Below, piece by piece: positions 1-10,519 of a stretch of 64,000 nt of DNA. The position numbers and the translations under genes were made by a program. The notes below the pieces were generated by a model. The model was not told the origin of the DNA, ran no database searches, and worked only from the letters and a program-made list of their open reading frames with translations. Position 1 is the stretch's first letter, and each line of letters opens with the position of its first letter. Source of the stretch: Verrucomicrobiia bacterium (GTDB lineage: Bacteria; Verrucomicrobiota; Verrucomicrobiia; Palsa-1439); NCBI GenBank assembly GCA_035577545.1, contig DATLVI010000034.1, forward strand, positions 62,001 to 126,000. The letters are read 5' to 3'.

Positions 1-360
1 GCGGCCAACGGCGCGTTGAATTCGCCGTGGGGCGTGGCACTGGCGCCCAGTCGTTTCGGGGAGTTCAGCGGCGCGGTGTTGGTGGGGAATTTTGGCGATG
101 GGCGGATCAATGCGTACGCGCCCGGTTCGGGAGCGTTTCTGGGGCAACTCACGGACGTGCGCGGCAACGTCATTGCCATCGACAGCTTGTGGGGCTTGAA
201 GTTCAGCGCGCTTTCGAGTGTGCCTCCCGGGTTGGACAGGCATGACCCCGACGCGGTGGATGGGCTGGTGCTCTATTTCACGGCGGGTATCGGCGGTGAA
301 GGGCATGGCCTGTTTGGGATCATCAAGCCGGTGCAGAGAGGCGTTGGGCACAACATGTAA
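1..360 (+). CDS. TIGR03118-like secreted protein, C-terminal fragment
   Basis: The frame is open from base 1, so only the last 119 residues of a longer protein are visible. The segment has the glycine-rich beta-propeller character of the TIGR03118 family (GNFGDGRINAY, then DSLWGLKF and LYFTAGI.GEGHGLFG). These proteins are usually exported and their function is unknown. It ends at a TAA just before a strong hairpin at 383-409. The family call is from memory of the motif pattern. An NHL-repeat or other beta-propeller protein is the alternative. Confidence 0.6.
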   Translation, partial: AANGALNSPWGVALAPSRFGEFSGAVLVGNFGDGRINAYAPGSGAFLGQLTDVRGNVIAIDSLWGLKFSALSSVPPGLDRHDPDAVDGLVLYFTAGIGGEGHGLFGIIKPVQRGVGHNM

Positions 361-382
361 TTCCGCATGGCAAAGACGAATT

Positions 383-409
383 GCCCCGCGGGTGTCACAC
401 CTGCGGGGC
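383..409. terminator. Bidirectional hairpin between convergent genes
   Basis: Arms of 12 bases (gccccgcgggtg and cacctgcggggc) pair with a single mismatch around a 3-base loop. The hairpin lies 22 bases after the stop of the rightward gene and 8 bases from the end of the leftward cupin gene, where a shared terminator is expected. There is no clear T tract on either side. Confidence 0.6.
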
Positions 410-417
410 ATCGGCAC

Positions 418-951
418 CTAAGCTTTCCAGAATTCCAGCACCGGCCCATCGGTGCCGTAGATCGGGTCGGATTTGGGGAGCGGGACGCGGGCGATGTTTT
501 GATCGGCTTGGGGGCGTTCGCCGGATTCACCGTAGCACATGTCCCACTTTTGTCCTCGGGGATAACCGCCCACTACGGCGAAGTCGTCGGTGACATGGAG
601 GTTCTTGTGACCGGTGCCGGCGGGAATCAAAATGACGTCGCCGACGTTCATCGTGTGCAGGATGCCCGGTTCACCGCCGAGTTGGACCTCGGTCGAACCG
701 CGGTAGCAGGCGAGGACTTCGTGCGCGGTGCTGTGATAATGGTGAAACGCGTAGATGGTGTTCCGCCACGTCCCGCCCCATTGGTTGTCCGCCAGCAATT
801 GCTCAATGAACCGAGCTGGATTGTCCTTCGGCAGCACGAGGGCGTTCGGATAGATGAGGAGTGGACAGTTTGGGTTGTTCGGGATCGCGCCCGTGTCTTC
901 CAGCGGTTGGACAAGGGGAGCGCACATGCGGATAACGGCACTGGCCTCCAT
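418..951 (-). CDS. Cupin-domain protein, YjlB-like
   Basis: A 177-residue single-domain cupin. The first cupin motif holds H71, H73, H77 and E78 (HHYHSTAHEVLA), and the second holds PAGTGH near residues 110-115, giving a likely metal site. The whole length resembles the Bacillus YjlB family, which has no firmly known reaction. No signal peptide is seen, so it should be cytoplasmic. It starts with ATG and lies 55 bases downstream of the prepilin-like gene on the same strand. That arrangement does not reveal a substrate. The cupin fold is clear; the function is not. Confidence 0.8.
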   Translation of the reverse strand: MEASAVIRMCAPLVQPLEDTGAIPNNPNCPLLIYPNALVLPKDNPARFIEQLLADNQWGGTWRNTIYAFHHYHSTAHEVLACYRGSTEVQLGGEPGILHTMNVGDVILIPAGTGHKNLHVTDDFAVVGGYPRGQKWDMCYGESGERPQADQNIARVPLPKSDPIYGTDGPVLEFWKA

Positions 952-1006
952 GACGATTCAATATAATCCAAATCGGCAATTCGTCCTGAATTTTTCGCCG
1001 ATGCCG

Positions 1007-1807
1007 CTACTGCGCGACCATCGTCCAGTCCGGGCCTTGGTAATAGGAGGCGGTCGATTCGGCAAAGTGCACCCACGCGGCGTGGCCATCGACAAATACG
1101 GCGTTACCCCAGCCCGTGCCTGGCTGGTGCGGTCCCAGAAGGTTCGGGTCGGACCCATACTCGGTGGCGGCCAGTGCGTAATTGACGACGTAGTCAGCGG
1201 CGATGACGACAATCGATGCCTTACTCACGTCTGCCGGGTTCACACCACCGATTTCCGTAGCGGTGTTCTTAATTGTCTTCACCAATCCATTGAAATCAGT
1301 GGTGCCGGTGCCGGGGTTGTGCTTCCAGCCGTAGACATTGAAAAAATAGCTCGTGCCCTGCATTTGATACCAGCTTGGCCCGCCTTGGTAGGAGCGATCT
1401 GATGGACACCGCATTACGGACGCAATATTCGGAGCCAGCGATCCGGTATTGGAAAGCTGAACGTGGGTGATTTTGAGATAGGGATTGAGCGGCCGAGTCG
1501 GCAGATCCATCGGCACATTGATCAGATTCCCAGCCCAGCGCCAAGGTTCAGCGGCCGGATTACCCATGCAGGGAAAACCCTTCCAGTCATCGGCATACGC
1601 CAAACCGGCCAGGCCGATCTGATGAAGATTCGAGATGCAGACAGCCCGACGACCTCGTTCCCGCGCGCTGTTCAGGGCGGGAAGCAGCATCGCCGCCAGA
1701 ATGCCGATGATGGCAATCACAACGAGGAGTTCAATCAAGGTGAAAGCGTGTACCCAACGCGCGCCCGTGCTCGTTCCTTCATCTGCGTTCAGAATTTGCG
1801 GATTCAT
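1007..1807 (-). CDS. Prepilin-like secreted protein, H-X9-DG type
   Basis: 266 residues. A type IV prepilin signal is clear near residues 20-44: [11 protein letters not shown] followed by [13 protein letters not shown]. Cleavage should fall before Phe22, with Glu26 as the conserved +5 glutamate; the usual Gly at -1 is Ala here. The C-terminal [13 protein letters not shown] matches the H-X9-DG ending of the large DUF1559-type family that is expanded in Planctomycetes and Verrucomicrobia, whose role is not established. I chose the ATG at 1807 because GGAAAG precedes it at good spacing. An in-frame TTG at 1834 would add 9 residues. It should be anchored in the inner membrane or assembled by a pseudopilus. 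Confidence 0.85.
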   Translation of the reverse strand: MNPQILNADEGTSTGARWVHAFTLIELLVVIAIIGILAAMLLPALNSARERGRRAVCISNLHQIGLAGLAYADDWKGFPCMGNPAAEPWRWAGNLINVPMDLPTRPLNPYLKITHVQLSNTGSLAPNIASVMRCPSDRSYQGGPSWYQMQGTSYFFNVYGWKHNPGTGTTDFNGLVKTIKNTATEIGGVNPADVSKASIVVIAADYVVNYALAATEYGSDPNLLGPHQPGTGWGNAVFVDGHAAWVHFAESTASYYQGPDWTMVAQ

Positions 1808-1947
1808 CAACGCACTTTCCGAAACCAGGGGCAAACGGGACCCTCACACCTTCTGATATCTATAACAGAAAGGTGGATGTCCGGCAAGCTTTGAATGGCC
1901 GCAAAATTAGGCCCATCAAGGCTTGTGGGAGGATGAAAAAGAGTTGG

Positions 1948-3633
1948 CTAGAAGCCCTGCGCTTGCAGGAAACCTTCGACCTGGCGCAGGCGCGTGGGGT
2001 GGCGCATCTTCCGCAGCGCTTTGGCTTCAATCTGGCGGATGCGCTCGCGGGTGACGCGGAATTGCCGGCCCACTTCTTCGAGCGTGCGACAGTAGCCGTC
2101 GCCCAAGCCGAAACGCAGTTGCAGCACCTTGCGCTCGCGCTCGGTCAGCGTGTCCAGCACGTCGTTGAGCTTTTCCTTGAGCAGCGAGTACGACGCCATG
2201 TCGGACGGGTTCTCGGCGGACTTGTCTTCGATGAGGTCGCCGAAACTGGTGTCCTCGCTGTCGCCGATGGGGGATTGCAGCGAAATCGGTTGCTGCGCCA
2301 TCTTGAGCACGGCGCGGACGCGATCGACGGGCATCTGCATTTCTTCGGCGACTTCCTCGGGAACCGGTTCGCGGCCGAATTCCTGGAGCAACTGCTTTTG
2401 CACGCGCATCAACTTGTTGATCGTCTCGATCATGTGGACGGGGATGCGGATCGTGCGGGCCTGGTCGGCGATGGAGCGGGTGATGGCCTGGCGGATCCAC
2501 CAGGTGGCGTACGTGGAAAACTTGTAGCCGCGGCGGTACTCGAATTTTTCCACAGCCTTCATCAGGCCCATGTTGCCTTCCTGAATCAGGTCGAGGAAGG
2601 AGAGGCCGCGGTTGGTGTACTTCTTGGCAATGGAAATCACGAGGCGCAGGTTGGCTTCCACCATCTCGCTCTTGGCCTGGACCGCTTTCTTCATCCACGA
2701 CTTGAGTTCGTCGTGCGCCTTGATGAATTCCTCGGTGTTCATGCGCGAGCCCAGTTCGAGCTTCTTCAACTTGCGCTCTTCGTTGCGTTGGTCCGCATCG
2801 AGGGCGGGGGAGCGGCGCAACTTTTCCATCCGTTCGATCTGGAACAGCGCCTCATCGAATTTCTCTCGCACTTCGTTGGCCTTCTCGACAAATTCTTCAA
2901 GCACCTTTTGCTTGAAGAAGAACTTCTCGAACAACTTCTGGAGCGCCGTGTCGGACTTCTTGAAATCGCGCCGGAGTTTTTCGGTTTCTTTCTTATTGAG
3001 TCCCGACCGCGTCGCCTTGTCGTACTTCCCATCGACCACCAAGTCGGCCTTTTCTACCTGCGTGAGCAACCGCGGCAGCACGCGCATGTATTGCTCGCGG
3101 CTGTCGATTTTCTTGTCGATGATCACGCGGTCGAACCGCTCCTTGCCGTTGAGCAGGCGTTTCGCGAGCGCCATGTGCTCCTTGGCCGTGAAGCCGAAAT
3201 TGTTGATGATCAACTTTACGTGGTTCTCGGCGGTCTCGATGCGCTTGGAAATTTCGACTTCCTGTTCGCGCGTGAGCAACGGCACCTGGCCCATCTGCTT
3301 GAGGTACATGCGCACCGGGTCATCAAGAATGTCGAGGCGGGAATCGACCTTGGCGGTCTCTTTTTCCTCCTCGGCCTCCCGCTTGAAACGGTCGACCTCC
3401 GAGGCGTCGATGATCTCGATATCCATCCCGCGAAGCTGGATCAGGATCGCGTCGAGTTCGTCGGGAGAGAGAATGCTCTCCGGCAGAATGTCGTTTACGT
3501 CGCCATAGGTCAGGTAGCCCTGTTCCTTGGCGAGCTTGATCAGCTCCCTGATCTTCTCGTTTTTCTCGTCGCGATCGAGCTTGGGTGGTTCGTGGACGGC
3601 GGGTTTCTTCCGATGATGATTATCCTTCGACAT
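1948..3633 (-). CDS. rpoD: RNA polymerase primary sigma factor RpoD
   Basis: 561 residues with the full domain set of a housekeeping sigma-70. Region 1.1-like helices lie near 20-75, region 1.2 ([20 protein letters not shown]) near 100-135, and a non-conserved helical insert follows. Region 2 ([18 protein letters not shown], then [16 protein letters not shown]) lies near 325-395. Region 4 ([33 protein letters not shown]) lies near 495-550. It starts 34 bases after the end of dnaG on the same strand, as in the classic macromolecular-synthesis operon. A 597-codon open frame on the opposite strand is only its shadow. Confidence 0.98.
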   Translation of the reverse strand: MSKDNHHRKKPAVHEPPKLDRDEKNEKIRELIKLAKEQGYLTYGDVNDILPESILSPDELDAILIQLRGMDIEIIDASEVDRFKREAEEEKETAKVDSRLDILDDPVRMYLKQMGQVPLLTREQEVEISKRIETAENHVKLIINNFGFTAKEHMALAKRLLNGKERFDRVIIDKKIDSREQYMRVLPRLLTQVEKADLVVDGKYDKATRSGLNKKETEKLRRDFKKSDTALQKLFEKFFFKQKVLEEFVEKANEVREKFDEALFQIERMEKLRRSPALDADQRNEERKLKKLELGSRMNTEEFIKAHDELKSWMKKAVQAKSEMVEANLRLVISIAKKYTNRGLSFLDLIQEGNMGLMKAVEKFEYRRGYKFSTYATWWIRQAITRSIADQARTIRIPVHMIETINKLMRVQKQLLQEFGREPVPEEVAEEMQMPVDRVRAVLKMAQQPISLQSPIGDSEDTSFGDLIEDKSAENPSDMASYSLLKEKLNDVLDTLTERERKVLQLRFGLGDGYCRTLEEVGRQFRVTRERIRQIEAKALRKMRHPTRLRQVEGFLQAQGF

Positions 3634-3667
3634 AATAAAAATAAATCTATGGCCAACGCCGGGTAAG

Positions 3668-5491
3668 CTACGGTTTCCCCTTCAAAAACGTGGCAATATG
3701 CCGCAGTCTGGAGTCCAAGTCAAGCAACTGTTGGTGCAGCGGGGCTGAATCTGCCGCGCTCAAACCGGGCTGCTGCAATTGCCGCCGCAACTCGCCCAGG
3801 CGCTGCTTCATCCAGCGCTGCTCCAGCGTCGCAAGGCAATCCGCTGCAGCCGCTTCCGGCTGTTTGACAGATTCCTGGTTCAACAGCAACTCCGAGACGA
3901 GCCGACTCGTCTGATCGCTCTGCGGTTGGTTGAGGAGCGAGTTCGGCCCGTTCCAGTTCCGTCCATTATAGAGGCGTAACGCGTCCTGGATTGTTTGCCC
4001 CGCGAGGCTGTTACTCAACCACGCCAAATCCAAGCGTTCCGCGGCTATCTCAATGATGCGTTCATCCGCCAGCATCGTTCGCAACAGCATCTCCTCCGCC
4101 GGCAACCCGCGCGGTCGTTCCTCATCGATGTCTGCCGCGTCATTCAACTCATCGTCACCGCCGGCAATGCCTGTGCGGTCGCGTCGACTACCCGTCAGTT
4201 TCGTGACCTCCTTGCGAAGGACGTCTTCGCCGATGTCGAGGCGCCTGGCGGTTTGCTGCGCATACGTCGCCAACAGGATCGGCGTCGGAATGCGCGCCAG
4301 CCATTCAGCCATTTGCCGCGCAATCTGCAGCTTGCCACGCTCCGTCCGCGGGTCGTGCTGCTGTGAAAGTCGGTCGAGCAGATACAGAAAAAAACTGGGC
4401 GCCTTGGTAACCAACTCCTTTAGCTTTTCCCCGCCGAAGGCTTTCACGTAGCTGTCGGGGTCGTGCCTGGGCGGCAGGACCGCCACGCGGATGACCACGC
4501 CCGCATCCCACAACGGCCCGGCGCTACGCACGATGGCGTTCTGGCCGGCCGCGTCGGCATCGAACATCAACACGACCTCTTCGGCGTAGCGCTTCAAGAT
4601 GCGCGCGTGTTGTTCGGTGAGGGCGGTGCCTTGTGGCGCAACCACGTTTTCAACGCCCGCCTCGTGGCAGGAGATCGTATCGACCTGTCCTTCACAGACG
4701 ATCGCATATTTTTCGTCGAGAATCGCACGCTTGGCCTTGTCGAGTGCGAAGAGGATGCGGCCTTTCTGGAAAATCGGCGTTTCCGGCGAGTTGACGTACT
4801 TTGGCTGGTCCTTGGCATCGGTCAGGATGCGACCGCTGAACCCGACCGCACGCCCTTGCTCGTCACAAATCGGAAACATCAACCGCCCGCGAAACCGGTC
4901 GTAGAATCCATCGCCCCGGTCACGTTGTAAAGCCAGGCCCCCCGCGGCCAGCAATTCCGCGGCAAGTTTCTTCGTTGCAGCATGCTGGATCAGCCCGTCC
5001 CAGGCATCGGGCGAGTAGCCGAGCCGCCATTTCTTGGCTGTCTCAGCGGTGATGCCGCGATTCTTCAGGTACTCGCGCGCGACCGCGGCGCTCGGTTCCT
5101 TCATGAGATTGTGATGGAAAAAATTCGCGGCAACTTCGTGCAGCACCAAAAGCTGATCCTTCTGGTCACGACCCGGGTCACCGGCGCGTTCCTCGTATTC
5201 CAGCTTGATACCGGCGCGTTCGGCCAGGCGGCGGACTGCGGTAAGGAAGTCGACGTTCTCGTACTTCATCACAAAACTGAACACGTTGCCGCCTTCGCCG
5301 CAGCCGAAGCAGTGCCAGATTTGCTTTGACGGATTCACATTGAAACTCGGGGTCTTCTCCTTGTGGAATGGGCAGAGGGCGCGAAAGTTCGCACCCGCCC
5401 GTTTCAGTGGGAAGTAGGAGCCGATCACCTCGACAACGTCGTTGTTTTGGCGAATTTGCTCGAGAACAGGTTCAGGAATTAAACCGGGCAC
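3668..5491 (-). CDS. dnaG: DNA primase DnaG
   Basis: 607 residues, the normal length. An N-terminal CHC2 zinc finger is visible (C40, H43, C61, C64). The TOPRIM core follows, with VCEGQVD near 265 and the metal-binding MFDADAAG near 312, and then a C-terminal helicase-interaction region. The enzyme makes RNA primers at the replication fork together with the DnaB helicase. It starts with GTG at 5491, only 3 bases after the cvpA stop, so cvpA, dnaG and rpoD very likely form one transcript with translational coupling. Confidence 0.98.
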   Translation of the reverse strand: MPGLIPEPVLEQIRQNNDVVEVIGSYFPLKRAGANFRALCPFHKEKTPSFNVNPSKQIWHCFGCGEGGNVFSFVMKYENVDFLTAVRRLAERAGIKLEYEERAGDPGRDQKDQLLVLHEVAANFFHHNLMKEPSAAVAREYLKNRGITAETAKKWRLGYSPDAWDGLIQHAATKKLAAELLAAGGLALQRDRGDGFYDRFRGRLMFPICDEQGRAVGFSGRILTDAKDQPKYVNSPETPIFQKGRILFALDKAKRAILDEKYAIVCEGQVDTISCHEAGVENVVAPQGTALTEQHARILKRYAEEVVLMFDADAAGQNAIVRSAGPLWDAGVVIRVAVLPPRHDPDSYVKAFGGEKLKELVTKAPSFFLYLLDRLSQQHDPRTERGKLQIARQMAEWLARIPTPILLATYAQQTARRLDIGEDVLRKEVTKLTGSRRDRTGIAGGDDELNDAADIDEERPRGLPAEEMLLRTMLADERIIEIAAERLDLAWLSNSLAGQTIQDALRLYNGRNWNGPNSLLNQPQSDQTSRLVSELLLNQESVKQPEAAAADCLATLEQRWMKQRLGELRRQLQQPGLSAADSAPLHQQLLDLDSRLRHIATFLKGKP

Positions 5492-5494
5492 AGC

Positions 5495-6067
5495 TTATTG
5501 AGTAACCGTTTCTGAATGTTGCGTATTGGTCGGGCTGTTTTCCTCGTGGGGCAGATCCGGCGGTCGGCTCGCCTTCGGCAACAGCCCGCCATGGTTCATC
5601 ATTGCTCGTAACGCTGGGAGTTGGTCGAGAACCAGAGATCCAAAACGGGAGTTCATACCGACCTGATCGGCCAGGAAACCGCTCGTCGACAGGCTCAGGA
5701 CCATCGTCACCCATGCCATAATCACCGCCATCCGAATCACCCCCGCGAAACCACCACCCACGTTTTCCAACAGTGCCCCGACCTTCAGTTCCTGCATCCG
5801 CTGGTGGGTCTTCAGACGGATTCCCAACGTGATCAAGTAAACCACCACGGCGATGCCCACAAAAGCAACAAGCTGCGCCGTCTCGTCGGACAGCGAAGAA
5901 CTCATGCGGAGCCAGTCGCCCACGGATTCGTGGAACACCAAGGCAACCACGATCATCAACACCAGCCCTATGACGCGGATGATTTCACCCGTCAAGCCGG
6001 AATGGATACCACTCCACACGCCGTAGAACAGGGCGCCGACCACCACGATGTCGTACCAGTTCAGCAT
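5495..6067 (-). CDS. CvpA family membrane protein
   Basis: 190 residues with four predicted membrane helices (about 5-20, 28-46, 66-84 and 105-125). The arrangement and the GGGFAGVIRMAVIMAW segment near residues 103-118 are typical of CvpA, named for colicin V production. Its molecular role is still poorly defined; it has been tied to envelope functions. The tail after residue 150 is polar and should be in the cytoplasm. It is the first gene of the leftward cvpA-dnaG-rpoD run. Confidence 0.85.
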   Translation of the reverse strand: MLNWYDIVVVGALFYGVWSGIHSGLTGEIIRVIGLVLMIVVALVFHESVGDWLRMSSSLSDETAQLVAFVGIAVVVYLITLGIRLKTHQRMQELKVGALLENVGGGFAGVIRMAVIMAWVTMVLSLSTSGFLADQVGMNSRFGSLVLDQLPALRAMMNHGGLLPKASRPPDLPHEENSPTNTQHSETVTQ

Positions 6068-6192
6068 CCCGAAGCCAGTTCAACTTCCTGCATACCCGCG
6101 CTTCACGCTAGCGAAATCGACTGCAAAACTCTAGACATTTCGCAAAAACCGTCCACCAACAACACGGGAAGGCGCGGCGGATGCGTGGGACA

Positions 6193-7038
6193 TCAATCCG
6201 TCTGGGGTTTCAGGTGCAAGATGTAGTCTTCAAAGTCGGCCTGCCAGCGGTTGATGTCCGACCCAAACTCCCTTTGCAAGCTTCGGACACTGTCATTACC
6301 AAACTTCAGGTCCTGTAGATAACGGCGAAACCGGCTCTGCTCGTACCGGTCATTGTTCGAATTCAGCAGGTAATAGACGAGTGCCCAACTCATCGGGTAG
6401 GCGACATTGGCGTTCGCATAAAAGGTGGGTTGGTCCCAGGAAACCAACTGCGCAATCGGCGGCGCCTTTTTGTTGAGGATCAGTGCCTGCGCGTACAGCA
6501 GCTTCGTGCGGCTGACCTGGCCCACGTTGAAATGCGAACCCGTGATGAAGCTGGTTTCAAAATACTGCGCCGTGCCCTCATTCAGCCACGTTGGGACCTG
6601 TAGTCCGAGTTCGTATCCAATGAATTGGTGAAACCCCTCGTGCGCCAGCACGCGCCACAAGTTCGGGTCCTGGTACGACACCACTTCATAGAACTGGTTG
6701 CCCGCCTCATCGGTCTTGAGATGACAGTAACCCGCGAGGCCCGCATGAGTCAACGAGACCACGTTCCCGGCATAGTTACGAAAATCCGTGACGTTATCGA
6801 ACACGATCACGCGCGCGCCGGGTTTGCCGCCCCAGTTGCTGAAGAACTTTTCATACTGGCGCAGCATCTGGTTCATGAACATGTTGACCTCGAACGCCAT
6901 TTGGTGTCCGCTCTGCGCGAAGACCTGGTAGCGTCCCTCGGTGACGTTGGGGAAATTGCCGACAAACGGCGCGGTCGTGTCCTGCGCGCGTGTCGCCGTC
7001 GTCCCCGCCAGTGCAAGGGCCGCCAGTAGGCTCCTCAT
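6193..7038 (-). CDS. Secreted gluzincin-type metallopeptidase, DUF1570-like
   Basis: 281 residues from the ATG at 7038, beginning with a signal peptide (MRSLLAALALAGTTATRAQ). The zinc site HEGFH lies at residues 133-137, and NEGTAQYFE follows with a likely third ligand at E154, the HExxH plus downstream glutamate layout of gluzincins. This resembles DUF1570-type proteins common in PVC bacteria. It should cleave peptides or proteins in the periplasm or outside the cell; the substrate is unknown. An in-frame TTG at 7062 is less likely. It is transcribed away from lysS, with which it shares a divergent upstream region. Confidence 0.8.
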   Translation of the reverse strand: MRSLLAALALAGTTATRAQDTTAPFVGNFPNVTEGRYQVFAQSGHQMAFEVNMFMNQMLRQYEKFFSNWGGKPGARVIVFDNVTDFRNYAGNVVSLTHAGLAGYCHLKTDEAGNQFYEVVSYQDPNLWRVLAHEGFHQFIGYELGLQVPTWLNEGTAQYFETSFITGSHFNVGQVSRTKLLYAQALILNKKAPPIAQLVSWDQPTFYANANVAYPMSWALVYYLLNSNNDRYEQSRFRRYLQDLKFGNDSVRSLQREFGSDINRWQADFEDYILHLKPQTD

Positions 7039-7142
7039 TTTCACGCGGGAACCGTAGCGCAAGCACGCCGGGAATTCCAGCCCGTGAAGGCGAAATGTTT
7101 AGCGTTGCCCGCGCCGGGGACTGCGGCTATTCTTCGCACGGC

Positions 7143-8582
7143 ATGGAACCCCAGGGTGAACTAACCAAACCACGTTTGGAAAAACGGCAGAAGCTGTTGG
7201 AGCTGGGGATCGACCCATACGGCGGGCGATACGAAGTGAGCGAATCGATCGGCTCCGCGCGCGCGAATGCCACACCCGACCGTGAGGTGCGGCTGGCCGG
7301 GCGCGTATTGAGCCACCGCGACATGGGCAAAAGCCTCTTCGCGGACATCAAGGACTCCACTGCGAAGATCCAAATTTACGTCCAGAAGCAGGCATTGGGC
7401 GAAGAGCAATTCGATCTCTTCAAACATTTCATCGATCTCGGCGACATCGTGGGCGTTAGCGGCAAGCTGTTCACGACCCATGCGGGCGAGTTGACCGTCA
7501 AGGTGGAGAGCGTGACGTTGTTGAGCAAGGCAATCCAGCCGCTCCCGAAGGAATGGTACGGCATCAAGGATGTCGAAACACGCTTGCGTCAACGCTATCT
7601 TGACTTGATCCTCAATGAAAGGTCCCGCGAGACGTTCCTGGCGCGCAGTCGGATCGTGGCGGAGATGCGCAAGTTTCTCGACGCGCGCGGCTTCATGGAA
7701 GTCGAAACGCCGATGATGCAGCCGCTTGCGGGCGGCGCGACGGCCAAGCCGTTCGAGACACATCACGAAGCCCTGAATATTGACCTATTCCTGCGGGTGG
7801 CGCCTGAGCTTTATCTCAAGCGATTGCTCGTCGGTGGTTTCGAGCGTATCTACGAGATCAACCGCAATTTTCGCAACGAAGGCATCTCGCGCCGCCATAA
7901 TCCCGAGTTCACGATGCTCGAGGTCTATCAGGCGTATGGCGATTACGAGTCGATGATGGACCTGGCGCAGGGAATGATCGTGTCGGTCGCGGAGGCCATC
8001 ACGGATTCATTGCTTATCCGCCGCGCCGATGGCCAGGAGATCGACCTGACGCCCCCGTGGCGTCGCGTGACGTACCGCGAGTTGGTCGAGGAGCGAATTG
8101 GCAACGAGTGGTTCACGCTCACGCCCGAGGATCGCAAGGCCCAAGCGATCACAATGGGAGTTGAAGTGACCGCCAATACGCCCGATTACGAAGTGACCAA
8201 CTCGATTTTCGAAAAGATTATCGAGCCGTCGCTCATGAATCCCACGTTCGTGACACATCTCCCCGCCGAGTTGGTCGTGCTCGCAAAACCCAACCGCCAG
8301 GACCCAAGTGTCGTGGACGTGTTCGAGCTGATTATCAACGGCCAGGAGATTGCCCCCGCGTACTCTGAACTGAACGATCCCGTTGTCCAACGGGAGCGTT
8401 TACTGTCCCAGGCGGAAGGACACGCCGAGAAGCTTGACGAGGATTTTCTCCTGGCGCTGGAGCACGGCATGCCGCCAGCCGGCGGGATGGGCATGGGGAT
8501 CGACCGGCTGGTCATGATGCTCACAGGCGCAGAAAGCATCCGCGATGTGATCCTCTTCCCGCTGATGCGGCCGCACACATGA
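7143..8582 (+). CDS. lysS: Lysyl-tRNA synthetase, class II
   Basis: 479 residues from the ATG at 7143. An OB-fold anticodon-binding domain spans about 45-140. The class II core has motif 2 (FRNEGISRRHNPEFTMLE) near 240-258 and motif 3 (GMGMGIDRLVMML) near 447-460. It charges tRNA-Lys in the cytoplasm. The open frame reaches back to 6990, but the segment before 7143 is not conserved-looking. Its TGA overlaps the ATG of lolC (ATGA), so the two are translationally coupled. Confidence 0.97.
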   Translation: MEPQGELTKPRLEKRQKLLELGIDPYGGRYEVSESIGSARANATPDREVRLAGRVLSHRDMGKSLFADIKDSTAKIQIYVQKQALGEEQFDLFKHFIDLGDIVGVSGKLFTTHAGELTVKVESVTLLSKAIQPLPKEWYGIKDVETRLRQRYLDLILNERSRETFLARSRIVAEMRKFLDARGFMEVETPMMQPLAGGATAKPFETHHEALNIDLFLRVAPELYLKRLLVGGFERIYEINRNFRNEGISRRHNPEFTMLEVYQAYGDYESMMDLAQGMIVSVAEAITDSLLIRRADGQEIDLTPPWRRVTYRELVEERIGNEWFTLTPEDRKAQAITMGVEVTANTPDYEVTNSIFEKIIEPSLMNPTFVTHLPAELVVLAKPNRQDPSVVDVFELIINGQEIAPAYSELNDPVVQRERLLSQAEGHAEKLDEDFLLALEHGMPPAGGMGMGIDRLVMMLTGAESIRDVILFPLMRPHT

Positions 8583-9814
8583 CACGACTGCCCTTCGAGC
8601 TTTTTCTCGGGCTCCGCTATCTCAAACCCAAGCGCACGTTCGTTTCCGTCATCACGCTCATCTCCCTGTCGGGGGTGGCGATTGGCGTGTGGGTACTCAT
8701 CGTTGTCATCGCCGTGATGAGCGGTTTTGACCGCGAACTACGCGAAAAGCTCATGGGCATGCACGCCTATGTTACGGTGACATCGGGTGGCTTGATCGAG
8801 CACAGCGACAGACTGCTCCAAACAGTCCTAGAGACGCCGCACGTGAAGGCCGCGTCGCCGTTTGCGATGGGGCTGGTGATGATCGAGTTCGAACGCCGGA
8901 GGACGACGCCGTACCTCAAAGGCATTGATCCACAGCGCGAGGTGACGGTCAGCCAACTCGGCTCGTACATCAAGGAAGGTCGCCTCGACCTGATTGGTGA
9001 CAAAGTAGTTATCGGCCGTGAGTTGGCCTCGCAGTACGGCATTTTCCTCGGTGACAAGATCACGGTCTATTCGCCGCGCAATCTCGAAAAAAAAGGCGAG
9101 GAAGTCTATCTCCCGATGGAGTTGACGGTCACCGGCATCTTCGAGTCGGGAATGTATGAGTACGATGTCGGCTTGATCTTCACATCTCTCGAAACCGCAC
9201 AGGAACTTTACAGTTTGGGCAACGCCATCCACGGGATCGAGATTCGCACGGACGACCCGATCAATGGTTCCCGCGAGGTCGCAGATGCTCTGAACAAACA
9301 GCTCGCCCGTCCCCTCCGCGCGCAAACATGGGCGGAACTGAATCGGCGCTTGCTCGGGGCCATCCAGGTTGAAAAAACCACCATGTTTTTCATCTTGATC
9401 CTGGTAACGGTCGTCGCCGCATTTTGCATCATGTGCACGCTAATTACTGTCGCCGTACAAAAAACGAGGGAGATTGGTATCATCAAATCACTGGGTGGAT
9501 CGTCATCAAAAATTTTACGGATCTTTTTATTGCAGGGTTTTTTCGTCGGCGTCGTGGGCATGACCGTAGGGGTCGCGCTGGGCCTGCTGACCATCGAGAA
9601 TATCAATGTAATTCGGAGTTTTCTCTCGCATGTCTTTGGAGTCGAGTTGTTCCCGCCGGACATTTATAACTTCACCCAGATTCCGGCCTATCTGACCATG
9701 CGTGATCTGTTGGTCATCGGGGCTTCCGCTGTTGGAATTTGCACGTTGGGTGGAGTAATCCCAGCGTGGTGGGCTGCGCGCCTCGAACCCGTGGAGGCCC
9801 TACGCTATGAGTGA
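8579..9814 (+). CDS. lolC: LolC/LolE-type lipoprotein-releasing permease
   Basis: 411 residues. One N-terminal membrane helix (about 20-45), a large periplasmic MacB-like domain (about 50-250), then three helices in an FtsX core (about 265-295, 312-340 and 375-400). This is the LolC/E architecture, which extracts mature lipoproteins from the inner membrane for delivery to the outer membrane. The start motif LGLRYLKPKRTFVSVI is typical. It overlaps lysS by 4 bases and lolD by 8. Only one permease gene is present here, so it may act as a homodimer (LolF-like). Confidence 0.92.
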   Translation: MTRLPFELFLGLRYLKPKRTFVSVITLISLSGVAIGVWVLIVVIAVMSGFDRELREKLMGMHAYVTVTSGGLIEHSDRLLQTVLETPHVKAASPFAMGLVMIEFERRRTTPYLKGIDPQREVTVSQLGSYIKEGRLDLIGDKVVIGRELASQYGIFLGDKITVYSPRNLEKKGEEVYLPMELTVTGIFESGMYEYDVGLIFTSLETAQELYSLGNAIHGIEIRTDDPINGSREVADALNKQLARPLRAQTWAELNRRLLGAIQVEKTTMFFILILVTVVAAFCIMCTLITVAVQKTREIGIIKSLGGSSSKILRIFLLQGFFVGVVGMTVGVALGLLTIENINVIRSFLSHVFGVELFPPDIYNFTQIPAYLTMRDLLVIGASAVGICTLGGVIPAWWAARLEPVEALRYE

Positions 9815-10493
9815 GGCTGGCGAGGACATTTTGGTTGCGAGCGGACTTCGCAAAAACTACACTCTCGGCTCGCAGGAAGTTGAGGTGTTACGCGGGATCG
9901 ATGTGCGCGTGCGCCGTGGCGAAGCGCTGGTGATCGTCGGCGCCTCGGGGGCGGGGAAAAGCACGCTGCTGCATTTGCTGGGCGGATTGGATGCGCCATC
10001 CGCAGGCGACGTGAGCCTGGATGGCGCTTCGCTTTTTAGGATGCCAGGCGCGGCGCGAACCCGGCTGCGCAACGAGCGGCTGGGGTTCGTCTTCCAGTCG
10101 TACAATCTCCTGCCCGAACTGGATGCTTTGGAGAATGTTTGTCTGCCCGCCCTGCTGCAATCGCGGTCGCGCGACGGCGTGGCGGAGCGGGGGACCGAAT
10201 TGCTGAAGGCTGTGGGTCTCGCCGGGCGCATGGAGCACCGGCCGGCGGAACTGAGCGGCGGTGAACAACAACGCGTGGCGATTGCGCGGGCCTTGATGAA
10301 TCGGCCCAGCCTGGTGCTGGCGGACGAGCCGACGGGCAACCTGGATTCGAAGACAGGCGAATCGATTCTGGATCTGCTCTGGCGGTTGCGGGAGGATTCG
10401 GGGACGACGCTGGTGATGGTGACGCACGACGAGCATATCGCCACACGCGGCGAACGGGTGTTGGAGATTGCAGACGGCAGAATATTGGAGTAA
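9807..10493 (+). CDS. lolD: LolD-type ABC transporter ATP-binding protein
   Basis: 228 residues, a complete ABC ATPase: Walker A GASGAGKST near 48-56, signature LSGGEQQRVAIARAL near 147-161, Walker B LVLADEPTG near 170-178, and a switch histidine in VTHD. MacB/LolD subfamily features include VFQSYNLLPELDALENV. It powers the partner permease encoded just upstream and overlapping by 8 bases, to release lipoproteins at the inner membrane. Confidence 0.95.
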   Translation: MSEAGEDILVASGLRKNYTLGSQEVEVLRGIDVRVRRGEALVIVGASGAGKSTLLHLLGGLDAPSAGDVSLDGASLFRMPGAARTRLRNERLGFVFQSYNLLPELDALENVCLPALLQSRSRDGVAERGTELLKAVGLAGRMEHRPAELSGGEQQRVAIARALMNRPSLVLADEPTGNLDSKTGESILDLLWRLREDSGTTLVMVTHDEHIATRGERVLEIADGRILE

Positions 10494-10519
10494 ATAGAGG
10501 CAGTATTGAGGAAAAGACT

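Noticed and set aside
1873-3666. 597-codon open frame on the + strand opposite rpoD
   Set aside because: It exactly mirrors rpoD, has a low-complexity leucine, valine and histidine composition as expected from the complement of a GC-rich gene, and shows no known domain.
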